Source: Streptomyces hygroscopicus (GTDB lineage Bacteria > Actinomycetota > Actinomycetes > Streptomycetales > Streptomycetaceae). From it: 64,000 bases of DNA. Both the position numbers and the translations under genes were made by a program. The stretch covers positions 1 to 64,000 of the forward strand of contig NZ_LBMW01000005.1 in the NCBI RefSeq assembly GCF_026168105.1. The letters run 5' to 3'. Every line of letters starts with the position of its first letter. Positions within the stretch are counted from its first letter, which is position 1. Below the pieces are notes generated by a model. That model saw only the letters and a program-made list of their open reading frames with translations. It was not told where the DNA came from and searched no databases. This document shows, one piece after another, positions 9,303-18,748 of this stretch.

Positions 9303-11066
9303 TTACTTCGGCTGCGGCTTGCGCACCGAGAGGTGCAGCTCCCTCAGCCGCTCCTGAGGCAGCTCCGTCGGGGCGCCCATCATCAGGTCCTGCGCGTTGC
9401 CGTTGAGCGGGAACGCGATCGTCTCGCGGATGTTCGGCTCGTCGGCCAGCAGCATCACGATGCGGTCGACGCCCGGCGCGATGCCACCGTGCGGCGGGGC
9501 GCCGAAGCGGAAGGCGCGGAGCATGCCCGCGAACTGCTCCTCGACGGTCTCGCGGTCGTAGCCCGCGATCTCGAAGGCCTTGAGCATGATCTCCGGCTCG
9601 TGGTTCCGGATGGCGCCGGAGGACAGCTCGACGCCGTTGCAGACGATGTCGTACTGCCAGCCCAGGATGTCCAGCGGGTCCTGGGTCTCCAGCGCCTCCA
9701 GGCCGCCCTGCGGCATCGAGAACGGGTTGTGCGAGAAGTCGATCTTGCCGGTCTCCTCGTCCTTCTCGTACATCGGGAAGTCGACGATCCAGCAGAAGCG
9801 GAACACACCCTCCTCGAAGTGGCCGGAACGCTTGGCGGCCTCCACCCGCACCGCGCCCATGATCTTCGAGACCTCGTCGAACTCGCCCGCGCCGAAGAAC
9901 ACCGCGTGGCCCGGCGCCAGCGACAGCCGCTTCGTCAGCTCCCCGACGTTCTCCTCGGTCAGGAACTTCGCGATCGGGCCCGTCAGCGAGCCGTCGTCGG
10001 CGACGCGCACCCAGGCCAGGCCCTTGGCGCCCAGCGACACGGCGTACTCACCGAGCTGGTCGAAGAACTTCCGGGGCTGCGACGAGACGTCCGGCACCGG
10101 CAGGGCGCGTACGTGCTTGCCCGCGAAGGCCTTGAACTCCGAGCCCTCGAAGACGTCGGTGATGTCCACCAGCTCCAGCTTGGCGCGAAGATCCGGCTTG
10201 TCGGAGCCGTACTTCAGCATCGCCTCGCGGAACGGAATCCGCGGGAACGGGGAGGTGACATGACGTCCTCCGCCGAACTCCTCGAAGATCTCCGTCATCA
10301 GCTTCTCGATCGGCTGGAAGACGTCCTCCTGCTCGACGAAGCTCATCTCGACGTCGAGCTGGTAGAACTCGCCCGGCGAGCGGTCCGCGCGGGCGTCCTC
10401 GTCACGGAAGCAGGGCGCGATCTGGAAGTAGCGGTCGAAGCCGGAGATCATCAGCAGCTGCTTGAACTGCTGCGGAGCCTGCGGCAGCGCGTAGAACTTG
10501 CCCGGGTGCAGGCGGGACGGGACGACGAAGTCGCGGGCACCCTCCGGGGACGTGGCGCTGAGGATCGGCGTCGCCATCTCGTTGAAGCCCATCGCCGCCA
10601 TCTTGTGGCGGATGGCCGAGATCACGGCCGTACGCAGCAAGATGTTGCGGTGCATCCGCTCGCGGCGCAGGTCCAGGAAGCGGTACTCCAGGCGCCGCTC
10701 CTCGTTCACCCCGTCCTCGGTGTTGATCGTGAAGGGGAGCGGGGCGGCGGCGCCCAGCACCTCCACCTCGCCGACCTCGATCTCGATCTCGCCGGTCGGC
10801 AGGTCCGGGTTCACGTTGTCCGTGCCGCGGGAGACGACCTTGCCGTCGACGCGGACGACCGTCTCCTTGGAGAGCTTGTCCAGGGCCTCGTACGCGGGCG
10901 TGCCGGGGCGGGCGACGAGCTGCGTGATGCCGTAGTGATCGCGCAGATCGATGAAGAGGATGCCGCCCAGGTCGCGCCGATTGTGCAGCCAGCCGCTCAG
11001 CCGGACGTCGCTGCCGACGTCAGAGGCGCGGAGCTCGCCGCAGGTGTGGGACCTGTACCGATGCAT
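9303..11066 (-). CDS. aspS: Aspartyl-tRNA synthetase
   Basis: A 587-residue bacterial-type class IIb synthetase. The N-terminal OB-fold anticodon-binding domain (residues 1-105, starting [18 protein letters not shown]) is followed by class II motif 2 ([19 protein letters not shown], near 220), the GAD insertion (about 300-410) and motif 3 ([14 protein letters not shown], near 535). All parts are present and the length is normal. Actinobacteria often use a non-discriminating AspRS together with GatCAB; whether this one is discriminating cannot be told by eye. It is read away from the SpoIIE-type gene across a 253-bp divergent region and ends at a strong terminator facing metG. Confidence 0.96.
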   Translation of the reverse strand: MHRYRSHTCGELRASDVGSDVRLSGWLHNRRDLGGILFIDLRDHYGITQLVARPGTPAYEALDKLSKETVVRVDGKVVSRGTDNVNPDLPTGEIEIEVGEVEVLGAAAPLPFTINTEDGVNEERRLEYRFLDLRRERMHRNILLRTAVISAIRHKMAAMGFNEMATPILSATSPEGARDFVVPSRLHPGKFYALPQAPQQFKQLLMISGFDRYFQIAPCFRDEDARADRSPGEFYQLDVEMSFVEQEDVFQPIEKLMTEIFEEFGGGRHVTSPFPRIPFREAMLKYGSDKPDLRAKLELVDITDVFEGSEFKAFAGKHVRALPVPDVSSQPRKFFDQLGEYAVSLGAKGLAWVRVADDGSLTGPIAKFLTEENVGELTKRLSLAPGHAVFFGAGEFDEVSKIMGAVRVEAAKRSGHFEEGVFRFCWIVDFPMYEKDEETGKIDFSHNPFSMPQGGLEALETQDPLDILGWQYDIVCNGVELSSGAIRNHEPEIMLKAFEIAGYDRETVEEQFAGMLRAFRFGAPPHGGIAPGVDRIVMLLADEPNIRETIAFPLNGNAQDLMMGAPTELPQERLRELHLSVRKPQPK

Positions 11067-11307
11067 CGTCGTTCATCCAGTCTTCGCGGATCGGGGTCTT
11101 GCCGAGGTCGCTCACCCCGGCGCCTCCGGGCGGGCACGGCCCGGACCTACCAAGGGTACCGGCCGCCCCAAGATCGCCTCCCCCTTATTGAGGGCGGTCG
11201 TCGGACGGCGCCTGGGCCGGACGCACGGGAAGGACTTCAAGATCACCTCGAACATGTTCAAGATCGGGCTTTTCCTACTTCGGTGGCACCCCTCGATCAC
11301 CTCTTCT

Positions 11308-11313
11308 TACAGT
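11308..11313 (+). promoter_or_regulatory. Candidate -10 box of the SpoIIE-type gene
   Basis: TACAGT lies 6 bp before ATG 11320, so transcription would start almost on the start codon; no good -35 is seen. The rest of the aspS/SpoIIE divergent region holds a 10-bp palindrome GAACATGTTC flanked by two TTCAAGATC direct repeats (about 11236-11268). This could be a regulator site. Confidence 0.35.
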
Positions 11314-11319
11314 GGGGCA

Positions 11320-13488
11320 ATGCGCACTGGTGAGCCCCTGCCCTCCGTGGGGGACGTCCTGGCCGATCTCGCGACCGGTCTGTGGCGCTACGACGCCGCC
11401 GCTGGGGTGGTCACCCTGGACGCCGAGGCCGCACGGCTGGTCGGGCTGCCCGCGGAGCCGACGACGCTCACCGAGGCGGGGATCCGGGCGCGCTTCCACC
11501 CGGTCGACTGGAACGAGGTGGACGGGATCGTCCAGCTCGCGCTCGCCGAAGGCACCATCGCCGAGGTCCGGATGCGGGTCATGGACGAGCAGGGACGCGT
11601 CGTGCGCACCGTACGGAGCCGCTCCAAACCCTCGCTCGACCCGGAAACCGGGAAGTACGAGCTGGTCGGCACCCTTCAGGAGGTCACCGAGCCCTCCCCG
11701 GGTGCCGCCGCGCGCTCCCCCGTCACCGGCGACTGGCGCCGCTCGCGCGAGGCGTTCCTGCTCGACGCGGGGCGTGCGCTCGCCGAGGCGCGCTCCACGG
11801 AGGAGGTGCTGCGGGTCGCGGCCGGACTGTCGATGCCCGGGTTCTCGCCGGACGGGCTCGCAGTCTTCGGGGCCGAGGGCGAGCGGCTGACCGTGGTCGG
11901 CCACTACGGGCAGAAGCCGGGCGACGAGGGCCCCTTCACACAGATGTCGCTGGACACGGACTACCCGGCCGCCGAGGTCGTCCGCACCGGCCGCGCCGTC
12001 TACCTCTCCTCGCCCGAGGAGTACAAGGCCCGCTACCCGGTCTCCTGGCCGCTCGCCCGGCGCTTCGGCCGCCAGTCCTGGGCGTTCCTGCCGCTGACCG
12101 TGGCGGGGCGCACGATGGGTGCGTGGATGGCGGCGTTCAAGTACCCGGTGGCTTTCACGCCCGACGAGCGGTCGGTGCTCACCACGGTCGCGCGCATGCT
12201 CGCCCAGGCCCTCTCCCGCGCGGGCACCGCCGAGACGGAGCGGGAGCTGACGGACGGACTGCAGCGCTCGATGCTGCCCACGCTGGGCCCGGAGATACCC
12301 GGCATGGCCGTGGCCGCGCGCTACATCCCGACCGGCGGGGGACTCCAGGTCGGCGGCGACTGGTACGACATGATCCAGCTGCCCGGGGGCACCCCCGGGA
12401 CGAAGTCCGGCTCAGGCCGCTTCGCGCTCGCCATCGGCGACGTCCAGGGCCATGACGTACGCGCCGCGGGGCTCATGGGCCAGCTGCGGATAGCGCTGCG
12501 CGCCTACGCCTCCGAGGGCCACCGCCCGGACGCGGTGCTCTCCCGCGCCTCACGCTTCCTGCACGGGATGACGTACGGCGCGGACGGCGCCGATCTGCGC
12601 TTCGCGACCTGCCTCTACATCGAGGTGGACCCGGCGACGGGAACGCTGGAGATCGCCCGCGCCGGTCATCCCGACCCCGCGATCCGCATGGCCGACGGGA
12701 CCGTGCTGATGCGGCCGACCGCGGGCGGGCTGCCGCTCGGTATCGACCCGGACGCGGACTACCCCACCACGCGGCTGGTCCTGGAGCCCGGCGAGACCAT
12801 GCTGCTGTGCACGGACGGGCTGATCGAGACCGGCGGGCACGATCTGGACACCGGCTGGCGGCGAATCCGGCGGATCCTCGAGGATCACGACGGTGACATG
12901 GAGGAACTGGCCGACGCGCTGGTCCAGGCCGTGCACGGGCCCTCCTCGCACCACGCGACGGGGCCGCTGACCGACCGACGCGAGGACGACATCGCCATGG
13001 TGCTGCTGTGCCGGACGGCCGAGGGGAGCGGCTGCGAAGGCATGGCCGGTCGTCCGCGCCCGACCGTGCGCCGCACGATGCTGACGGTCGCGCAGGCCGA
13101 GCCCCAGCGGGTCGCGGGAGCCCGGCAGCAGGTGCGCGAGCTGCTGCACGACTGGTCCTCCGAGGAACAGGTCGACTCGGCGGTGCTCCTGGTCTCGGAG
13201 ATTCTCACGAACGTCCTCGTCCACACCGACACGGACGCGCTCCTCGTCGCCGAGGTCTCCGCGAACGGGACGGCCCGCGGGGGCGGACGCCGGCTGCGTG
13301 TGGAGGTCACGGACGCCAGCGACGACCTCCCGCACCGACGCGACCCCGGCGAACTCGCCTCCTCCGGCCGCGGTCTGGTCCTCACGGAACTGCTCGCGGA
13401 CGCCTGGGGGGTGGACCCCCGGGGCGAGGGCAAGAGCACCTGGTTCGAACTGTACGAGGAGCCCGTCGAGGAGGACGCGGCGGCCTAG
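11320..13488 (+). CDS. PAS-GAF-SpoIIE phosphatase-HATPase signalling protein
   Basis: A 722-residue cytoplasmic regulator. Domains in order are PAS (about 12-125), GAF (about 150-300), a PP2C-type SpoIIE phosphatase (about 325-565) and a C-terminal RsbW-like HATPase_c (about 590-715). The phosphatase carries GGDWYDM (about 345), GDVQGHD, DGLIETGG (about 500) and DDIAMVLL (about 556). The HATPase has the N-box SEILTNVLVHT (about 625) and the G-box GRGLVLTEL (about 683). Family knowledge says such proteins switch anti-sigma-factor antagonists by dephosphorylation and may also bind or phosphorylate them. No sigma, anti-sigma or STAS gene is adjacent, so the partner is elsewhere. The frame is open upstream into aspS antisense, but ATG 11320 is the natural start. 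Confidence 0.9.
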   Translation: MRTGEPLPSVGDVLADLATGLWRYDAAAGVVTLDAEAARLVGLPAEPTTLTEAGIRARFHPVDWNEVDGIVQLALAEGTIAEVRMRVMDEQGRVVRTVRSRSKPSLDPETGKYELVGTLQEVTEPSPGAAARSPVTGDWRRSREAFLLDAGRALAEARSTEEVLRVAAGLSMPGFSPDGLAVFGAEGERLTVVGHYGQKPGDEGPFTQMSLDTDYPAAEVVRTGRAVYLSSPEEYKARYPVSWPLARRFGRQSWAFLPLTVAGRTMGAWMAAFKYPVAFTPDERSVLTTVARMLAQALSRAGTAETERELTDGLQRSMLPTLGPEIPGMAVAARYIPTGGGLQVGGDWYDMIQLPGGTPGTKSGSGRFALAIGDVQGHDVRAAGLMGQLRIALRAYASEGHRPDAVLSRASRFLHGMTYGADGADLRFATCLYIEVDPATGTLEIARAGHPDPAIRMADGTVLMRPTAGGLPLGIDPDADYPTTRLVLEPGETMLLCTDGLIETGGHDLDTGWRRIRRILEDHDGDMEELADALVQAVHGPSSHHATGPLTDRREDDIAMVLLCRTAEGSGCEGMAGRPRPTVRRTMLTVAQAEPQRVAGARQQVRELLHDWSSEEQVDSAVLLVSEILTNVLVHTDTDALLVAEVSANGTARGGGRRLRVEVTDASDDLPHRRDPGELASSGRGLVLTELLADAWGVDPRGEGKSTWFELYEEPVEEDAAA

Positions 13489-13597
13489 GACACCCGGCCC
13501 TGGCCCGTCCGGGAAGTCCCGCCTCTTCACGAGGCCGGGGCGCAGGCTGCACGCCCCCGGCGAACCCGCAGCGCCTCCGGCGGCCTCCGTCCGTCCG

Positions 13598-13680
13598 CGG
13601 CTCCCGTCCGTCCGCGGCTCCCGTCCCTCTCCGGCTCCCGTCCCTCTCCGGCTCCCGTCCCTCTCCGGCTCCCGTCACGG
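13598..13680. repeat. 17-bp tandem repeat between convergent genes
   Basis: Four full copies and part of a fifth of a 17-bp unit beginning CGGCTCCCGTCC fill the convergent gap after the SpoIIE-type gene. The last partial copy contains the stop codon of the AI-2E-type gene (13675-13677). No separate terminator hairpin is obvious. Confidence 0.8.
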
Positions 13681-14760
13681 ACGCGGTGGCGGTACCTGCC
13701 CCGGCGCCTCCGGCCCTGCCTCGCCCGGCTCCGCGCCGCCGTACCGCGTCCGCAGTTCGTGTGCCACCCCGAACGCCGCCGCCGTCAACGGCACGGCCAG
13801 CAGCATCCCCAGGATCCCGGCCACCGACGCGCCCGCGGTGAGCGCCAGCAGCACCGCCGCCGGATGCATCCGCACGGTCCGGCTCTGGACCATCGGCTGG
13901 AGCACATGGCCGTCCAGCAGTTGCACGGCGACGACCACGCCGAGCGCCCACAGCGCGATGACGAACCCGCGGTCGGCGAGCGCCACCAGAATCGCGAGCG
14001 CACCGGAGATGAAGGCGCCCAGATAGGGGATGTACGCGCCGACGAAGACGAGCGCGCCGAGGCCAAGGGCGCCCGGAACGCGCAGGATGAGCAGCCCCAC
14101 GGTGATCAAGAACGCGTCGATCAGTGCGATGACCGTGGTCCCCCGCATGAATCCCTCGATGGAGCCGAAGGCACGCCGCGCCACGGCCTCCACGGTGTCG
14201 GCTGTGCCGCGCGGGGCGAGCGAGCGCAGCGCGTCCGCGACCCGGTGGGAGTCACGCAGGAAGAAGAAGACGAGCAGCAGCGCCAGGACGGCCATGGCGA
14301 TGGTCTCGGCGACGACGCTGACCCCGCTGATCACGTTGGAGGCGGCCGTCCCGCCGAACTTCTCGAGCCATTGCCTGGAATGGGAGGCCAGGTCGTCCAG
14401 CGAGGTGCCGGCCGCCCCGAAGAGCTGTGACACCGACGTCGCGGCCCGCTTCAGCGAGGAGATGATCTGGTCGCCGCTGTCGATGAGCGCGGCGACGACG
14501 ATGTACGCCGCGCCGCCGACCACGGCCACGACGGCGACACAGGTGATCCCGGCGGCGAGCGACCGGTGCACACCGGCCCGCACGAGCCGCCGGTGCAGTG
14601 GGCCGAGGAGGGCGGTTCCGAGCAGCGCGAGCAGCACGGGCACCACGGCCGTACGGAGCACCCCGCACAGCCGGACCCCGACCCAGCCGACCCCGGCGAC
14701 CAGCAGGAAGACGACACACCAGGCGGCGAACCGGCGTACGGGGTCGGGGAGGAGCTGCAC
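13675..14760 (-). CDS. AI-2E family (PerM-like) membrane permease
   Basis: A 361-residue membrane protein with helices near residues 12-60, 70-95, a cytoplasmic helical section, 150-180, and a cluster from about 210 to 335. The fold and motifs, including LGALVFVGAYIPYLGAFISGALAILVAL and the late DGHVLQPMVQSRTVRMHP, are diagnostic of the AI-2E/PerM transporter family (DUF20). Members export signalling molecules or act in Na+/H+ antiport; the substrate here is unknown. The C-terminal 25 residues are Pro/Gly-rich and run into a tandem repeat. It converges with the SpoIIE-type gene and stands alone. Confidence 0.88.
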   Translation of the reverse strand: MQLLPDPVRRFAAWCVVFLLVAGVGWVGVRLCGVLRTAVVPVLLALLGTALLGPLHRRLVRAGVHRSLAAGITCVAVVAVVGGAAYIVVAALIDSGDQIISSLKRAATSVSQLFGAAGTSLDDLASHSRQWLEKFGGTAASNVISGVSVVAETIAMAVLALLLVFFFLRDSHRVADALRSLAPRGTADTVEAVARRAFGSIEGFMRGTTVIALIDAFLITVGLLILRVPGALGLGALVFVGAYIPYLGAFISGALAILVALADRGFVIALWALGVVVAVQLLDGHVLQPMVQSRTVRMHPAAVLLALTAGASVAGILGMLLAVPLTAAAFGVAHELRTRYGGAEPGEAGPEAPGQVPPPRP

Positions 14761-14854
14761 GCCCCCAGCCGATCACGCGCAGGGCGGGCTGTCCTGTGCG
14801 GACGGCCCGCCCGGGTGACGCGGCGTCAGGATCCTGTGGCCGGGAGGGCCTTGG

Positions 14855-15835
14855 TCAGGCGCCCAGCGGGCCGCTCCCGTCCATCCCGTGCACCGCCGGG
14901 ACCGTGCCGAGGCGCCCCTTCTGGAAGTCCTCGAAGGCCTGCTGGAGCTCCTCGCGGGTGTTCATCACGAACGGCCCGTAGTGCGCCATCGGCTCACGGA
15001 TCGGCCGTCCGCCCAGCAGGACGACCTCCAGGTCCGGCGTGTGGGAGTCCTGCTTCTCGTCCGCGCGGACGGTCAGCGAGGAGCCGGCGCCGAACACGGC
15101 CGTCTGGCCGAGGCGGACCGGCCGCCGCTCCGCCCCCACGCCGCCGCGCCCGGCCAGGACGTACGCGAGGCCGTTGAAGTCCTCGCGCCAGGGCAGGGTG
15201 ATCTCCGCGCCCGGCGCCACGGTCGCATGGACCAGGGTGATCGGCGTGTGCGTGATGCCGGGGCCCTGGTGGCCGTCCAGCTCACCGGCGATGACCCGCA
15301 GCAGCGCGCCGCCGTCGGGGGTCGTCAGCAGCTGGACCTGGCCGCCACGGATGTCCTGGTAGCGCGGAGCCATCATCTTGTCCTTGGCGGGGAGGTTGAC
15401 CCAGAGCTGGACGCCGTGGAACAGGCCGCCGGACACGACCAGCGACTCCGGCGGCGCCTCGATGTGCAGGAGGCCCGAGCCCGCGGTCATCCACTGGGTG
15501 TCACCGTTGGTGATGGTGCCGCCACCGCCGTGGGAGTCCTGGTGGTCGAAGACGCCGTCGATGATGTAGGTGACGGTTTCGAAGCCACGGTGGGGGTGCC
15601 ACGGGGTGCCCTTGGGCTCGCCCGGCGCGTACTCCACCTCGCCCATCTGGTCCATCATGATGAACGGGTCGAGGTGGCGGTAGTGGATCCCGGCGAACGC
15701 GCGGCGGACCGGGAAGCCCTCGCCCTCGAAGCCGCTGGGCGCGGTCGTGACACCGAGCACGGGACGGGACACCGCATCGGCCGGGGCGGCCACACGGGGC
15801 AGGGTCAGCGGGTTCTCGACGGTCACTGCAGGCAT
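14855..15835 (-). CDS. Pirin family protein
   Basis: A 326-residue bicupin of the pirin family. The N-terminal cupin carries the metal-binding pattern HPHRGFETVTYIIDG, followed by an HxD-type (HQDSHG) segment, and a pirin C-terminal domain follows (LVVSGGLFHGVQLWVNLPAKDKMM onwards). Pirins bind iron and act as quercetin dioxygenases or redox-sensing coregulators; which applies here is unknown. ATG 15835 is chosen because AAGGAGGT lies 6 bp upstream, although the frame continues 17 codons further. The short promoter region holds AGTTGAC/GGTTGAA direct-repeat elements (15862-15878) that could bind a redox-responsive MarR- or HxlR-type regulator. Confidence 0.92.
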   Translation of the reverse strand: MPAVTVENPLTLPRVAAPADAVSRPVLGVTTAPSGFEGEGFPVRRAFAGIHYRHLDPFIMMDQMGEVEYAPGEPKGTPWHPHRGFETVTYIIDGVFDHQDSHGGGGTITNGDTQWMTAGSGLLHIEAPPESLVVSGGLFHGVQLWVNLPAKDKMMAPRYQDIRGGQVQLLTTPDGGALLRVIAGELDGHQGPGITHTPITLVHATVAPGAEITLPWREDFNGLAYVLAGRGGVGAERRPVRLGQTAVFGAGSSLTVRADEKQDSHTPDLEVVLLGGRPIREPMAHYGPFVMNTREELQQAFEDFQKGRLGTVPAVHGMDGSGPLGA

Positions 15836-15900
15836 GTCGGTACCTCCTTGTGATCCCACTTTAGTTGACGGTTGAACTTTCTGCACCTCGCAACAGAGAA

Positions 15901-15926
15901 AGCCCGGAGGGAATTCCCTCCGGGCT
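15901..15926 (-). terminator. Perfect 26-bp palindromic terminator
   Basis: A perfect inverted repeat whose left arm is AGCCCGGAGGGAA. It lies 66 bp upstream of the pirin start and about 200 bp downstream of the SseB-like stop, so it most likely ends SseB-like transcripts after the tandem-repeat tail. Confidence 0.75.
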
Positions 15927-15984
15927 CTGGGTGCACCCCCTCAGGGGCATCAGCACCAGGGGCGCGGGGCCGTGACACATGCCG

Positions 15985-16140
15985 CTCCGCCCCGCGGGCG
16001 CGACCGGCCACACGCGGCCCGCGGGCGCGACCGGCCACACGCGGCCCGCGGCCGGACGACCACCTCAGCCGTGCGGACGACCACCTCAGCCGCACATACG
16101 AACGTCACCTCAGCCGTACAAACGACCACCTCAGCCGTAC
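15985..16140. repeat. Two adjoining tandem-repeat patches at the SseB-like 3' end
   Basis: From about 15988 a 27-bp unit (GCGGGCGCGACCGGCCACAC plus 7 bp) occurs about two and a half times. From about 16056 a roughly 20-bp unit with the core ACGACCACCTCAGCCGTAC occurs four to five times with small length changes. The last copy contains the stop codon of the SseB-like gene (16131). These patches fill most of the 295-bp gap between pirin and the SseB-like gene. Confidence 0.75.
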
Positions 16141-16619
16141 ATACGACGCATGGCGAACTCCACCATCTGCTCGACCGCCTTCGCGTCGAACACCATCCGA
16201 TGCTCGCCCTCCATGTCGAGGACGAAGCCGTACCCCGTCGGCAGCAGGTCGATGACCTCCGCCCCCGTGATCACGAAGTACTTCGACTCCTTGCCCGCGT
16301 ACCGCCGCAGCTCCTTGAGCGAGGTGAACATCGGAATCACGGGCTGCTGCGTGTTGTGCAGCGCGAGGAAGCCGGGGTTGTCGCCGCGCGGGCAGTACAC
16401 CTTGGACGTCGCGAAGATCTGCTGGAAGTCCTCGGCGGACATCGACCCCGTGGTGAACGCGCGCACCGCGTCCGCGAGCGACGGCGGCGACGGCTCGGGG
16501 TAGAGCGGCGGCTGCTGGCCGTATCCGCCGGGCATCTGCCCGCCCGGCATCTGCCCGGGCATCTGCTGCTGGGCCGAGGCGTACTGCTGCTGCGCGCCCG
16601 CGTTCTGGTAGCCGTACAT
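16131..16619 (-). CDS. SseB family protein
   Basis: A 162-residue protein. The first 50 residues are a Gln/Pro/Gly-rich disordered segment (QQQYASAQQQMPGQMPGGQM), followed by an SseB N-terminal-type domain (about 50-160) with FLALHNTQQPVIPMFTSLKELRRY and YFVITGAEVIDLLPTGYGFVLD. SseB domains occur in enhanced-serine-sensitivity proteins and in type VII secretion- or immunity-associated proteins; the role here is unknown. The gene is divergent from the acyl-CoA dehydrogenase, and its last codons lie in a tandem repeat. No ESX or toxin gene is nearby. Confidence 0.85.
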   Translation of the reverse strand: MYGYQNAGAQQQYASAQQQMPGQMPGGQMPGGYGQQPPLYPEPSPPSLADAVRAFTTGSMSAEDFQQIFATSKVYCPRGDNPGFLALHNTQQPVIPMFTSLKELRRYAGKESKYFVITGAEVIDLLPTGYGFVLDMEGEHRMVFDAKAVEQMVEFAMRRMYG

Positions 16620-16669
16620 GCCTCAAAGAGTAGTGGGCCACATATGGGCCATCAGGGGTTGATTCTTAT

Positions 16670-16709
16670 TACCGACGGGTAGCATCATCGGAGCTACTTG
16701 TTGGTAGCT
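16670..16709. promoter_or_regulatory. Inverted repeats upstream of the acyl-CoA dehydrogenase
   Basis: Two dyads lie between the SseB-like gene and the acyl-CoA dehydrogenase. One is TACCGACGGGTA (16670-16681). The other is a perfect AGCTAC-N6-GTAGCT (16692-16709). GTAGC/GCTAC half sites are also spaced across them. They look like operators of a TetR- or GntR-type regulator of fatty-acid genes; the regulator is not identified. Confidence 0.5.
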
Positions 16710-16764
16710 GAACCAAGATGCGAGGAGCCAGTGCCTCGCCGATCCCTCTAACGGAGCCGTCGCC

Positions 16765-18591
16765 ATGGGGCACTACAAGTCGAATCTCCGCGACATCGAG
16801 TTCAACCTCTTCGAGGTGCTCGGGCGCGACAAGCTGTACGGCACCGGCCCGTTCGCGGAGATGGACACGGACACCGCCAAGAGCATCCTCGAGGAGCTCA
16901 CCCGCCTGTCGGAGAACGAGCTGGCGGAGTCCTTCGCGGACGCCGACCGCAACCCGCCGGTCTTCGACCCCGAGACGAACACCGCTCCGGTCCCGGAGTC
17001 CTTCAAGAAGAGCTACAAGGCCTTCATGGACTCGGAGTACTGGCGCCTCGGCCTGCCCGAGGAGATCGGCGGCACCACCGCCCCGCCGTCCCTGATCTGG
17101 GCCTACGCGGAGCTGATCCTCGGCTCGAACCCGGCGATCTGGATGTACTCGTCCGGCCCGGCGTTCGCCCGCATCCTCTTCGAGGAGGGCACCGAGGCGC
17201 AGAAGAAGATCGCGGAGATAGCCGTCGAGAAGACCTGGGGCTCCACCATGGTCCTCACCGAGCCCGACGCGGGCTCGGACGTCGGCGCCGGCCGCACCAA
17301 GGCGATCCAGCAGGAGGACGGTTCCTGGCACATCGAGGGTGTGAAGCGCTTCATCACCTCCGGTGAGCACGACATGGAGGAGAACATCCTCCACTACGTC
17401 CTCGCCCGCCCCGAGGGCGCCGGCCCCGGCACCAAGGGTCTTTCCCTCTTCCTCGTCCCGAAGTACCTCTTCGACTTCGAGACCGGCGAGCTGGGCGAGC
17501 GCAACGGCGTCTACGCCACGAACGTCGAGCACAAGATGGGCCTGAAGGCCTCCAACACCTGCGAGATGACCTTCGGCGACCGCCACCCGGCCAAGGGCTG
17601 GCTGATCGGCGACAAGCACGACGGCATCCGCCAGATGTTCCGCATCATCGAGTTCGCCCGCATGATGGTCGGCACGAAGGCGATCTCCACGCTGTCCACC
17701 GGCTACCTGAACGCGCTGGAGTACGCCAAGGAGCGCGTCCAGGGTCCGGACCTGGCCAACTTCATGGACAAGACCGCGCCCAAGGTCACCATCACGCACC
17801 ACCCGGACGTGCGCCGCTCGCTGATGACGCAGAAGGCCTACGCCGAGGGCATGCGTGCCCTCGTCCTCCACACCGCCTCCATCCAGGACGCGATCGCGGT
17901 CAAGGAGGCGAACGGCGAGGACGCCTCCGCCGAGAACGCCCTCAACGACCTGCTCCTGCCGATCGTCAAGGGCTACGGCTCCGAGAAGGGCTACGAGCAG
18001 CTCGCCCAGTCGCTGCAGACCTTCGGCGGCTCCGGCTTCCTGCAGGAATACCCGATCGAGCAGTACATCCGCGACGCCAAGATCGACACCCTGTACGAGG
18101 GCACCACCGCGATCCAGGGCCAGGACTTCTTCTTCCGGAAGATCGTCCGCAACCAGGGCACCGCACTGAACTCGATCGCCGAGGACATCAAGAAGTTCCT
18201 GGCGCTCGGTACCGGCGGCGAGGAGCTGGCGGGCGCCCGCGAGCACCTGGCCAAGGCGGCCGTGGAGCTGGAGGCGATCGTCGGCCTGATGCTGACCGAC
18301 CTCGCGGCCACCGAGCAGGACGTCAAGAACATCTACAAGGTGGGCCTGAACACCACCCGCCTGCTGCTGGCCTCCGGTGACGTCATCGTCGGCTACCTGC
18401 TGCTGCGGGGCGCGGCGATCGCCGCCGAGAAGCTGCAGACGGCCTCCGCGAAGGACAAGGCGTTCTACACCGGCAAGATCGCGGCGGCGAAGTTCTTCGC
18501 TGCCAACGTCCTGCCGGGCGTGACCCTGGCCCGCAAGGTGGCCGAGGGTGTGGACCTGGACCTCATGGAGCTGGACGAGGCCGCGTTCTAG
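16765..18591 (+). CDS. Acyl-CoA dehydrogenase, long (about 600-residue) form
   Basis: A 608-residue FAD enzyme for the first step of fatty-acid beta-oxidation. An N-terminal extension (about 1-60, [20 protein letters not shown]) precedes the usual acyl-CoA dehydrogenase N-terminal, middle ([23 protein letters not shown], about 155-178) and C-terminal helical domains. A further C-terminal helical extension from about 480 resembles FadE5-type and AidB-like long forms. [22 protein letters not shown] (about 435-455) contains the conserved Glu of the catalytic-base region. Mycobacterial FadE5 is the best-known relative in length and layout. ATG 16765 follows an ACGGAG box. It is probably monocistronic with its own operator region and a terminator at 18693. 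Confidence 0.93.
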   Translation: MGHYKSNLRDIEFNLFEVLGRDKLYGTGPFAEMDTDTAKSILEELTRLSENELAESFADADRNPPVFDPETNTAPVPESFKKSYKAFMDSEYWRLGLPEEIGGTTAPPSLIWAYAELILGSNPAIWMYSSGPAFARILFEEGTEAQKKIAEIAVEKTWGSTMVLTEPDAGSDVGAGRTKAIQQEDGSWHIEGVKRFITSGEHDMEENILHYVLARPEGAGPGTKGLSLFLVPKYLFDFETGELGERNGVYATNVEHKMGLKASNTCEMTFGDRHPAKGWLIGDKHDGIRQMFRIIEFARMMVGTKAISTLSTGYLNALEYAKERVQGPDLANFMDKTAPKVTITHHPDVRRSLMTQKAYAEGMRALVLHTASIQDAIAVKEANGEDASAENALNDLLLPIVKGYGSEKGYEQLAQSLQTFGGSGFLQEYPIEQYIRDAKIDTLYEGTTAIQGQDFFFRKIVRNQGTALNSIAEDIKKFLALGTGGEELAGAREHLAKAAVELEAIVGLMLTDLAATEQDVKNIYKVGLNTTRLLLASGDVIVGYLLLRGAAIAAEKLQTASAKDKAFYTGKIAAAKFFAANVLPGVTLARKVAEGVDLDLMELDEAAF

Positions 18592-18692
18592 GACACGCCC
18601 GGCCGTGGGATCCCGTCGTCACCGACGTCCGTGGCGGGGCTGACCGGACCCTGTCCGTCCGATCAGCCCTCCAACCTCCACATCCCCCTTAC

Positions 18693-18727
18693 GAGGGCCC
18701 GCTTCCCATCATCGGGAGCGGGCCCTC
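18693..18727 (+). terminator. Terminator after the acyl-CoA dehydrogenase
   Basis: Stem GAGGGCCCGCTTCCC / GGGAGCGGGCCCTC (one bulge) with a short ATCATC loop, ending 21 bp before the aminopeptidase start. Confidence 0.8.
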
Positions 18728-18748
18728 GTCCGTCGTTAAGGTGAACCC

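Noticed and set aside
9297..11333. A 678-codon plus-strand frame across aspS
   Set aside because: It is antisense to a complete aspartyl-tRNA synthetase and has no protein-family pattern.
16669..18246. A 525-codon open frame antisense to the long acyl-CoA dehydrogenase
   Set aside because: A typical high-GC shadow frame with no domain and no ribosome binding site; the plus-strand acyl-CoA dehydrogenase explains the region.
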